Below, piece by piece: positions 1 to 7,552 of a stretch of 40,872 bases of DNA. How positions within the stretch are numbered: the stretch's first letter is position 1; each line of letters opens with the position of its first letter. A program made the translations under genes and the position numbers. Source of the stretch: Bacteroidota bacterium (GTDB lineage: Bacteria; Bacteroidota; Ignavibacteria; SZUA-365); NCBI GenBank assembly GCA_016928515.1, contig JAFGKR010000208.1, positions 1 through 40,872 on the forward strand. Reading direction: 5' to 3'. A model generated the notes under the pieces. That model saw nothing but the letters and a program-made list of their open reading frames with translations. It did no database searches and had not been told where the DNA came from.

Positions 1-799
1 ATGCGTGAATTCTCGTGCCACACATCTCTCCGATAGACGCCTGGCGCAGCTGTGCGGGCTTCCGGCCGTTGAGAATGCTGGCTTCCCTCGCTCCGGCTTC
101 GAGAGCGATCCGGCAGGACTCCAGCTTCGGAATCATTCCACCGGTGATGACCGTGTCCAGCATGCATTGCAGTTCATCGATGGTCATGTCGGTAATCAGA
201 CTCCCGGGATCATCGAGATCCCGCAAAACACCGTCCACATCCGTCAGCACCAGATAGTGATCCGCGCGCAATGCGCCGGCGAGATGGCCGGCGAACATGT
301 CGGCGTTGATATTATAGTCTTCCCCCTGTTCATCCGCGGCGATGCAGGTCACGACGGGGAGATAGTCCTCCTCGAGCAACATGCTCAACAGACGCGTATC
401 GATCGATGCCACATCCCCCACCTGTCCAATATCGATGGGGCGTCGTATCCCGTCCACATCTTCCGTATGCACACGCCGCACGGCGGTGACCATGCGACCG
501 TCCTTCCCGGAAAGACCGACCGCGCGCGCTCCCGCGGAATTGAACAATCCGACAAGCTCTCCGTTCACGCGTCCCTTCAATGCCATCTCCACGTAGCGCA
601 GCGCCTCTGGCGTCGTACGGCGGTGTCCTGCAATGAATTCCGACTCCACACCGGCCATATCGAGTGTCTCCTGAATGAAAGGGCCACCCCCGTGCACAAC
701 CACGACCCGCATGCCGCGTCTCCGCATCGCGATGATTTCCGCGACAATTGATCGGGTGAGCGCAGCATTGCGCATGGCATTGCCGCCGTACTTGAGCAA
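1..799 (-). CDS. argB: Acetylglutamate kinase (3' end cut by window edge)
   Basis: Manual minus-strand translation: LLKYGGNAMRNAALTRSIVAEIIAMRRRGMRVVVVHGGGPFIQETLDMAGVESEFIAGHRRTTPEALRYVEMALKGRVNGELVGLFNS...GYNINADMFAGHLAGAL...LTDVDGVL...ITGGMIPKLESC...MCGTRIHA. NAGK motifs VVHGGGP, NADMFAG and GGMIPK. Absent from the ORF track because it runs off the window. The start is uncertain; TTG at 797-799 is proposed. Confidence 0.9.
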   Translation of the reverse strand, partial: MLKYGGNAMRNAALTRSIVAEIIAMRRRGMRVVVVHGGGPFIQETLDMAGVESEFIAGHRRTTPEALRYVEMALKGRVNGELVGLFNSAGARAVGLSGKDGRMVTAVRRVHTEDVDGIRRPIDIGQVGDVASIDTRLLSMLLEEDYLPVVTCIAADEQGEDYNINADMFAGHLAGALRADHYLVLTDVDGVLRDLDDPGSLITDMTIDELQCMLDTVITGGMIPKLESCRIALEAGAREASILNGRKPAQLRQASIGEMCGTRIHA

Positions 800-919
800 A
801 AGAAGCCTGGAAGGATCGGATGTGCCGGAATATGTGGTGAGTTCAGTGATAACGGTGCAATATACAAAAAATCCCTGAAAGAGAAAATATGATGGTATTC
901 AATACATATTCCTATTGTA

Positions 920-3382
920 TTATCCTGTTTTATTCTTTCGTGGGAAGCGCAGCAGCAATGCGGCTGCGGCCGCGCCGGCATACAGAATCGACGCAGCGAG
1001 CAGCACGACGGAAAAGCCGAATTCCAGTGCGAGCAATGTGGCCAGACCGGTGCTGATAACGGAGAAGCAGCCGTTGACCGCCCAGGCCCAGGGGATGATA
1101 CCGGGCGACATGTCTCCGAGGATTCTGATACCGAGCGGAAACGGCATGCCCATGAGAAGTCCGGCGGGAAGTATCAGGAGTAGTCCGATCAGGACTTTCA
1201 TCATCGGGGAAGCGGCCACGGTGCTGGCGAGAAGAGCCTGCCATATGAATGCGCCGCTGCCGATCAGCAGGGCAATGGCGGTACACGTCAACACGAGCGC
1301 CCGCCACCCCGGCTGCAGGCGTTCGGAAAGCCGACTGCCAAATCCTGCAGAGAGCAGTAACGCGGTAATGACACCTGCGGCGGCATATACGGGATTCCCG
1401 AAATACAGGACGAAAGCATGCAACAACAGAATCTCGACGAAGAAAAATCCCGTCCCGATCGTCGCGAAATGCAGAAATGCCCAACCACGCCTCTTTCCAC
1501 GCATGCGACGCGGGAGGAGCGGGACGATAATGAACACGATCGAGAGCAGAATGACCGTCGCCACTGTCGCAAGCACGGTGACCGAACCGAGCTCCATTGC
1601 GGGGATCCCCGCCCGGCCGGCATCCTCTCCGATCACTCGCAGGGAAGCAGGGGTCAGGAACTGCGAAAAAAACGGACGATCATCCGTAGCCGGTGCGATG
1701 CGGAACGGGTACGATTCGATATATGCGTCCCGACCGGATCCGAGCAGGGTCTCCAGTGTGCGAAAGAATCCCTTTTCTCCCATCCCGTGATAACGAGCGG
1801 TTTCCTCCGGACGGAGGTCGGGCAGAAGAGCCGGATCGAACTGCAACCGCTCGCAGAATTCGCGCGTGCGAACCGCATGTTCTCCGGTCACGGGGAATCG
1901 AGTCACCACAAACGTCAGCATACCCCAGCCGCGCACAGCGATCAGATGGTGACGCGGGGAAAAACCGACGCGTTCGAGCATTGTCGCGAGAGTGGCGCAA
2001 AGCCGCAGGGGACTGCGCCAGGGATAATCCATCCATACGGTGACTTCGATCCGTCCCCGGGGAGAGAGACGCTGCCACATCGCTTCGAACGCCTCGACGG
2101 TGAGCGTATATTCCTCCTGCAATGCGTGCAGGCCCGCACTGCCGCCCATGGACTCAACCACCGGGTGGACAATCAGATCATATCTCCCTTCCGATGCCAG
2201 AACACTGCGTGCATCGCGTGGGAGCATGCGCACCCCTGGATGGTGAAATAGCGAGTCCGTCATTCGTGCCAGTGATCCGTATAAAAGCGACCGCAGTCGT
2301 GCGTCCGGCTGCAGCGCCGTGACCAGGGCTGCTCCCCTGTCCACTGCCTGTGCCACCTCCTCACCGGCGCCGGCTTCCAGCACGAGCACGCGCTCCGCTC
2401 GACCGAGCGCGTAGGGAAGGGCTCGGGTGGTCCAATCCAGAAGAACCGACGCTCCTTCTTCAGGATGCTTCTCCGATGATTTCCCCGTCAGGACCCCGAG
2501 CATGTTGCCGTCGCGAAACAGGGCATCCCGCGCAGGGATACTTCCCCTGTATGTCAGACTGAGGCCAGGGGCGTGCCGAAGTGCAGGGGCGCGCACGACG
2601 TGCAGCATCCCTGCGGGACTGTTCGCCTCCAGCAGAACTTCCGCGTCCGGAAGATCCAGCGTCCGCGAAAGACTTTTATATTCGGAGATTTTTGCATCCG
2701 GTTGCAGCACAATGGAGAGCAGGCAGAGCAGCAGAGCCATCGCGGGAATCAGCACGCTCCCGCGTGGTGAGGAGGGAAGCAGAAATGCAGACGCAAGCAC
2801 GGCAAGCAGAGCAACACCGGAGGGGATGTGCTCGGGAGAGAGAAGCCACGGCAGCAGCAGGGCAAGGATTCCGCCTGCGGCGGAACCGGCGAGATTGCTC
2901 CGGTACAGACTGCCGATGTGTTGCGGCCAAGTGGCGAAGGCCAACACGAGCACCAGTGCTCCCGGAACGAACGGGAGAAACAGCAGGATACAGGTGCCGA
3001 GGAGGCGCCCGACGTGCCGGGTATCCGTAAACAGGAGAAATGGATCGAATCCGGAGGACGTCAGCAGTGCCGCGCCGGTCGTGAGAATCATCAGCACGGC
3101 ACACAGGGATGCCAGCGCAGGGAACAGCGACGTACGGGCGGCGAGCATGCGATCCCGCAACAATGCGAAGATGCTTCCCGATGCGCCAAAGCCCATCAGT
3201 GCTATGGAGATGACCAGATACGCGTAATGATGCCACTGCACCAGGCCGAACAGCTGCATCAGTGCCAGCTGAAAGGCGAGCAATGAAGCGGAGAGAGCCG
3301 CAATCGCGACATGGGTACGCAGGGTCGGACTGGCATCCATATGTTCCGCCACCCGCTCAGTTGTCACGTGTAAAGGGGACAA
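920..3382 (-). CDS. Integral membrane spermidine-synthase-like (SAM-binding) protein
   Basis: 820-aa ORF with hydrophobic helices at both ends around a SpeE/methyltransferase-like core (RVLVLEAGAGEEVAQAVDRGAALVTALQPDARL...GRYDLIVHPVVES). A second in-frame ATG at 3340 would remove the overlap with the upstream gene. Confidence 0.7.
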   Translation of the reverse strand: MSPLHVTTERVAEHMDASPTLRTHVAIAALSASLLAFQLALMQLFGLVQWHHYAYLVISIALMGFGASGSIFALLRDRMLAARTSLFPALASLCAVLMILTTGAALLTSSGFDPFLLFTDTRHVGRLLGTCILLFLPFVPGALVLVLAFATWPQHIGSLYRSNLAGSAAGGILALLLPWLLSPEHIPSGVALLAVLASAFLLPSSPRGSVLIPAMALLLCLLSIVLQPDAKISEYKSLSRTLDLPDAEVLLEANSPAGMLHVVRAPALRHAPGLSLTYRGSIPARDALFRDGNMLGVLTGKSSEKHPEEGASVLLDWTTRALPYALGRAERVLVLEAGAGEEVAQAVDRGAALVTALQPDARLRSLLYGSLARMTDSLFHHPGVRMLPRDARSVLASEGRYDLIVHPVVESMGGSAGLHALQEEYTLTVEAFEAMWQRLSPRGRIEVTVWMDYPWRSPLRLCATLATMLERVGFSPRHHLIAVRGWGMLTFVVTRFPVTGEHAVRTREFCERLQFDPALLPDLRPEETARYHGMGEKGFFRTLETLLGSGRDAYIESYPFRIAPATDDRPFFSQFLTPASLRVIGEDAGRAGIPAMELGSVTVLATVATVILLSIVFIIVPLLPRRMRGKRRGWAFLHFATIGTGFFFVEILLLHAFVLYFGNPVYAAAGVITALLLSAGFGSRLSERLQPGWRALVLTCTAIALLIGSGAFIWQALLASTVAASPMMKVLIGLLLILPAGLLMGMPFPLGIRILGDMSPGIIPWAWAVNGCFSVISTGLATLLALEFGFSVVLLAASILYAGAAAAALLLRFPRKNKTG

Positions 3383-4133
3383 AGCGCACGGGCATGAGCG
3401 TCCGGGTTCGTACCTCTCCGTTCCGTTTCTCGACGAGCATCAGGTACTGCGTCCGGAACGGCGATCCGACGGGGATGATCATGCTTCCGCCCTCCTTGAG
3501 TTGCTCCACGAGGGGTGGCGGGATATGCTCAGAAGCGGCGGTCACCACGATGGCATCGTACGGGCCGTGCTCCTTCCACCCATGATATCCGTCACCGTGC
3601 CGCACCGTGACGTTGCGATATCCAAGCGTCGAGAGTCGTTTTCTGGCGCGTTCCGCAAGCTCGCTGATGATTTCCACCGTGTACACGTGCTCGACCAGGG
3701 GAGACAGTACTGCTGCCTGGTAGCCGGTGCCGGTGCCGATTTCCAGGACTACATCATCTTTTTTCGGATCGATCACCTGCGTCATGTACGCGACGATGTA
3801 GGGCTGCGATATCGTCTGGCCGTGTCCGATCGGCAACGGCTGGTCGGCGTACGCCATCGCACGCATATCCTCGGGAACGAAGCGATGCCGCGGTACCGTG
3901 CGCATTGCCCGCAGCACTCCGGGATGATCCACACCGCGCGCAGCGAGCTGTCGTTTGACCATCAGCCGTCGCGCCTGTTGCATTGCATCATCATTCTGTG
4001 CGATCAATGGTGACCAAAACGCAAGGGAGAACAACAGGAGAGCTGCCGGCAGCAGCATGGACGACAGGATGGAAGCACCGCGCCTCCGGTCAGAGCTTGT
4101 CATCATCTTCAAGACATAGCGTCCGTGTTTCAT
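3357..4133 (-). CDS. pcm: Protein-L-isoaspartate O-methyltransferase with N-terminal signal/anchor sequence
   Basis: PCMT motifs: RHRFVPEDMRAMAYADQPLPIGHGQTISQPYIVAYMTQ, VLEIGTGTGYQAAVLSPLVEHVYTVE. N-terminus RRRGASILSSMLLPAALLLFSLAFWSPLIAQ looks like a signal peptide or anchor. The track ORF runs to 4238; starts at 4133 (MKHGR) or 4106 (MMTSS) are more plausible. Confidence 0.88.
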   Translation of the reverse strand: MKHGRYVLKMMTSSDRRRGASILSSMLLPAALLLFSLAFWSPLIAQNDDAMQQARRLMVKRQLAARGVDHPGVLRAMRTVPRHRFVPEDMRAMAYADQPLPIGHGQTISQPYIVAYMTQVIDPKKDDVVLEIGTGTGYQAAVLSPLVEHVYTVEIISELAERARKRLSTLGYRNVTVRHGDGYHGWKEHGPYDAIVVTAASEHIPPPLVEQLKEGGSMIIPVGSPFRTQYLMLVEKRNGEVRTRTLMPVRFVPFTRDN

Positions 4134-4237
4134 GTCATACACCTGGCATCGTGTCCATATATCCTCGAAAAAATTGCGGTAAAAGGCAAGAGGAGCGCCG
4201 GATGACTCCCCATGGCAGCCGATGCACCCAAAATCCA

Positions 4238-4266
4238 TTGCATTTTGCCTGCATCGTTGCTATCTT
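4238..4266 (+). promoter_or_regulatory. sigma70-type promoter of tRNA-Cys (TTGCAT-N17-TATCTT)
   Basis: -35 at 4238-4243, 17-bp spacer, -10 at 4261-4266, ending 12 bp before the tRNA. Confidence 0.6.
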
Positions 4267-4278
4267 GGATATCCCAAT

Positions 4279-4354
4279 GGCGACGTACCCAAGTGGCTAA
4301 GGGGACGCTCTGCAAAAGCGTTATTCATCGGTTCGAATCCGATCGTCGCCTCCA
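4279..4354 (+). tRNA. tRNA-Cys (anticodon GCA), CCA encoded
   Basis: GGCGACG...CGTCGCC acceptor stem, loop CTGCAAA with anticodon GCA, T-loop GGTTCGAATCC, discriminator T73 then CCA. Confidence 0.95.
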
Positions 4355-4355
4355 G

Positions 4356-4385
4356 GCCGGGACTTCTCCTCCCGGCACTTTTTTT
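4356..4385 (+). terminator. Rho-independent terminator of tRNA-Cys
   Basis: GCCGGGA-CTTCTCC-TCCCGGC perfect 7-bp stem followed by ACTTTTTTT. Confidence 0.85.
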
Positions 4386-4391
4386 CCCACG

Positions 4392-4471
4392 CTTCCACGC
4401 TTCCACCCTTCCACCCTTCCACGCTTCCACGCTTCCGCGCTTCCACGCTTCCACCCTTCCACGCTTCCACG
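4392..4471. repeat. 10-copy tandem 8-bp repeat (CTTCCACG/CTTCCACC)
   Basis: Ten consecutive octamers, varying mainly at the last base (G/C), with one CTTCCGCG unit. Confidence 0.95.
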
Positions 4472-4529
4472 CATTTCCCTCATTCCCCCCATTCCTGTAT
4501 TTTTAAGCTTTCATCATCACACGCCAGGC

Positions 4530-5231
4530 ATGCCCAAAACCCTCTCCATTATCATCCCCTGCTACAACGAAGAAGACACCATCCTCGAGCTGATCCGGCG
4601 TGTGGAGCGTGCGGACGTGGGGGAGGTGCGCAAGCAGCTTGTCATCGTTGATGACGGTTCGACGGACAGCACGGCGGAGCTCCTGCGAACGAAAGCCGCG
4701 CAGCACACTCTTCTCATCGGGGAAAAAAATCAGGGGAAGGGTGCAGCCATCCGTCGTGGACTCGAAGCGGTGACAGGCGACATCGTTATCATTCAGGATG
4801 CCGATCTGGAGTACAATCCCGATAATTATGCTGCACTGATCGCCCCGATTCTGGCAGGGAAGACACCGGTCGTCTACGGCTCGCGGGAGCGAAACGCACA
4901 GAACCGCCTGCATTCGGGAATGACGTACTACGCCGGGGGAAAATTCCTCTCGGCCGTGACGAACCTGCTCTACGGGTCCGAAATCACGGACGAACCGACC
5001 TGCTACAAAGTGTTCGATGCAGCACTGCTGAAAAGCCTTCCGCTGCAGTGCACCGGCTTCGAATTCTGTCCTGAAGTCACCGCCCGCGTGCTGCGTCGCG
5101 ACATCGTCATCGAGGAGGTACCGATCGACTATTTCCCCCGAAAGAAAAACGAGGGAAAGAAAATCCGCTGGCGAGACGGCATCGAGGCGGTCTGGACACT
5201 CATCCGCTACCGTTTCGCCCGGGAGGTCTGA
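4530..5231 (+). CDS. GT2 family glycosyltransferase (polyprenyl-phosphate sugar synthase-like)
   Basis: LSIIIPCYNEEDTILELIRRV...LVIVDDGSTDSTAELL...GKGAAIRRGLEAVTGDIVIIQDADLEYNPDNY. Start chosen at ATG 4530; the upstream part of the track ORF is tRNA and octamer repeat read-through. Confidence 0.9.
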   Translation: MPKTLSIIIPCYNEEDTILELIRRVERADVGEVRKQLVIVDDGSTDSTAELLRTKAAQHTLLIGEKNQGKGAAIRRGLEAVTGDIVIIQDADLEYNPDNYAALIAPILAGKTPVVYGSRERNAQNRLHSGMTYYAGGKFLSAVTNLLYGSEITDEPTCYKVFDAALLKSLPLQCTGFEFCPEVTARVLRRDIVIEEVPIDYFPRKKNEGKKIRWRDGIEAVWTLIRYRFAREV

Positions 5232-6529
5232 TGCCGAGCGAAGAGATGAATCTCCGACGAGGTCTGCGGCACGTCCTTGACCACCTGCATCCCACACGAA
5301 TCATTTTCGCCGCGATCGTCGTACGGCTGCTGTTCGGCCTGATCTGGATGCTGACCGTCAACATGCCGCCGGAGAATGTTCCGGTCTCCGGAGACACCTG
5401 GTTTCAGGCCGGAGCCGACGGATATCTGCAGATCGCGAGGACACTGATCGAGAGCGGCGAATATGCATTCATGCCAGGCGGTCCGCCGGTGCACAATCGT
5501 CCCCCGGTACAGGTGCTTCTTCTTCTCGTCTTCGGCGCCTGGTGGCCGGAGTACTGGTATCTTATCTGGATGGTCGGAAGCACGCTGCTCTCCCTGCTGA
5601 TGCTTTCCGGTCTGCACAGACTCACGAGAGAATTCTCCCTCTCCCCTCGACTCCGAAACGCCGTGCTCCTCTTCGCGGGATTTCACCCGTACCTGATTTT
5701 CATCAGCAAGACCACGACGTTCATCAATGCGGCCACACTGCTGCTGGTACTCGTGACGCTGTTCGTACTCCGGATCAGACACAGACCGCTTGTGGCTGCT
5801 CCATTCGCGGGACTGTTCATGGGCATCGGCGCGCTGACGCATGGGACATTCCTGTTGATGCCCCTGCTCGCCGCACCATACATCCTGACGCGTCAGAGGA
5901 TTTTGGCGATACGCCGTGTCGCCGCGACTGGATTGCTGATCATCTGTGCAGCGGCTGTGGTCGCGCCCTGGACGATGCGCAATATCCGGACCTTCGATCG
6001 TGCGATTCCCGTGGTGACCGGAAACGGCTATCATTACTGGAAGGGGGATGCCGTGTACTTCGGGGGGCACTATCCCATGGCGCGGCTGTATGAAGCGGAA
6101 ACCGGAAAGCCGTTTGAGGAAATGTATTATGGCGCGGTGGATCCGGATGCCGATGACGTGCTGTGGCGACTGGCGAAGGAGGATATGACAGTGCGTCCGG
6201 AACGCATTCCGCTGCGTCTGCTTATCGGGACCGGTGCATTTTTCGCACCATGGGACGGCGGACCGAAGAAGGCTGTTGTATCAGCCGTTCTCAATGTTCC
6301 TCTTCTGCTCCTGCTGTCCTATGGTTTCCTGCGAGCGCTGCGACGGAGACAGATCACAACCGAGCAGATTGCACTCACTGTTCTCCTCATCTACATCGTC
6401 GAAGCATTCGCCTTCTTCGTCTCCTGGGGATCGTATTTCACCATGCTCCTCCCACTGGCAATCCTGTTAGCGGCATCTCTCTTTGAAAACACGAAGACAC
6501 CGGGACCCGAAGACACGAAGGAAGTCTGA
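5231..6529 (+). CDS. GT39/PMT-like multi-pass membrane glycosyltransferase
   Basis: 432 aa, many hydrophobic helices, GGPPVHNRPPVQVLLLLVFGAWWPE and ALTHGTFLLMPLL motifs. The start overlaps the upstream stop as TGATG. Confidence 0.75.
   Translation: MPSEEMNLRRGLRHVLDHLHPTRIIFAAIVVRLLFGLIWMLTVNMPPENVPVSGDTWFQAGADGYLQIARTLIESGEYAFMPGGPPVHNRPPVQVLLLLVFGAWWPEYWYLIWMVGSTLLSLLMLSGLHRLTREFSLSPRLRNAVLLFAGFHPYLIFISKTTTFINAATLLLVLVTLFVLRIRHRPLVAAPFAGLFMGIGALTHGTFLLMPLLAAPYILTRQRILAIRRVAATGLLIICAAAVVAPWTMRNIRTFDRAIPVVTGNGYHYWKGDAVYFGGHYPMARLYEAETGKPFEEMYYGAVDPDADDVLWRLAKEDMTVRPERIPLRLLIGTGAFFAPWDGGPKKAVVSAVLNVPLLLLLSYGFLRALRRRQITTEQIALTVLLIYIVEAFAFFVSWGSYFTMLLPLAILLAASLFENTKTPGPEDTKEV
6489..6520. repeat. 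Degenerate 4-copy octamer repeat (ACACGAAG)
   Basis: ACACGAAG|ACACCGGG|ACCCGAAG|ACACGAAG, in the 3' end of the GT39-like gene (C-terminus NTKTPGPEDTK). Confidence 0.7.
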
Positions 6530-6601
6530 GCACCATCCACCTTCGCTTCCCTCACGCACTTCAGCGTTCCTGTTCTGTTCGTGGCTCGTGTCGTTGTGCC
6601 G

Positions 6602-7552
6602 TTACGATCCAAGTCTGTCTTTGAAATACGCCGCCGTGCGCCGGAGACCTTCTTGGCGGGCGATCTGCGGTTCCCACCCGAGAAGTGAGCGGGCGAGACT
6701 GATGTCCGGTTGCCGAACCTTGGGATCGTCTTCGGGCAGGTCCCGGTGGACAATACGGCTGTCACTTCCGAGGATGGAAATAATTTCCTCCGCCAATCCC
6801 AGCATGGTGATTTCGTTCGGATTGCCGATGTTGACCGGATCGCTGTAATCCGACATGAGGAGACGGTAAATGCCGTCCACAAGGTCAGATACATAGCAGA
6901 CGCTGCGGGTTTGCAGCCCGTCGCCGAACACGGTTACATCCTCCCCGCGGATGCCCTGTGACATGAATGCCGGTATTGCCCGTCCGTCATCGACACGCAT
7001 GCGCTCCCCGTAGGTGTTGAAGATGCGTACAATGCGTGTCTCGACGCTGTGATAGCGATGATACGCCATTGTCATGGCTTCCGCAAAGCGCTTCGCCTCG
7101 TCGTACACCCCGCGTGGTCCCACGGGATTGACATTTCCCCAGTAGCTCTCCACTTGTGGATGGATCTCCGGATCCCCGTAGACCTCGGATGTCGACGCAA
7201 GGAGGAAGCGTGCATTCTTCGCCTTCGCAAGTCCCAGAGTCTTGTGGGTTCCCAGTGAACCGACTTTCAACGTCTGTATCGGCAGTTTGAGATAATCGAT
7301 CGGACTCGCCGGCGAGGCGAAGTGCAGGATGTAATCGAGCCCGCCTTCGACATGGACGAACTCCGTGACATCATACTTGATGAAGCGGAAACCGGGGTGA
7401 CCGAACAGATGATCGATGTTGGCGAGATCGCCGGTGATGAGGTTATCCATGCACAGGACCTCATGGCCTTCGTGCAGGAGACGGTCGCAGAGATGGCTCC
7501 CGAGGAAGCCGGCTCCGCCGGTGATAAGGGTACGTGGCATGTCAGCAATCAC
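6602..7552 (-). CDS. NAD-dependent epimerase/dehydratase, UDP-glucuronate decarboxylase (UXS) type
   Basis: [20 protein letters not shown]...[27 protein letters not shown]...[14 protein letters not shown]...[23 protein letters not shown]...[12 protein letters not shown], characteristic UXS motifs. Confidence 0.92.
   Translation of the reverse strand: MIADMPRTLITGGAGFLGSHLCDRLLHEGHEVLCMDNLITGDLANIDHLFGHPGFRFIKYDVTEFVHVEGGLDYILHFASPASPIDYLKLPIQTLKVGSLGTHKTLGLAKAKNARFLLASTSEVYGDPEIHPQVESYWGNVNPVGPRGVYDEAKRFAEAMTMAYHRYHSVETRIVRIFNTYGERMRVDDGRAIPAFMSQGIRGEDVTVFGDGLQTRSVCYVSDLVDGIYRLLMSDYSDPVNIGNPNEITMLGLAEEIISILGSDSRIVHRDLPEDDPKVRQPDISLARSLLGWEPQIARQEGLRRTAAYFKDRLGS

Noticed and set aside
4134-4238. 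CIGCHG (CxxCH haem-like motif) in the N-terminal extension of the PCMT ORF
   Set aside because: It is in sequence likely upstream of the true start and next to the divergent tRNA promoter; no other cytochrome feature.
4392-4471. CRISPR-like array
   Set aside because: Repeats are contiguous 8-mers with no spacers and no cas genes nearby.
4212-4529. N-terminal extension of the GT2 ORF and overlapping small ORFs (MEAWKRGSVEAWK..., STLPRFHASTLP...)
   Set aside because: These translate the tRNA, its terminator and the octamer repeat; typical repeat-derived spurious ORFs.
6483-6848. 121-aa ORF starting MKTRRHRDPKTRRK
   Set aside because: Derived from the octamer repeat and antisense to the UXS gene.
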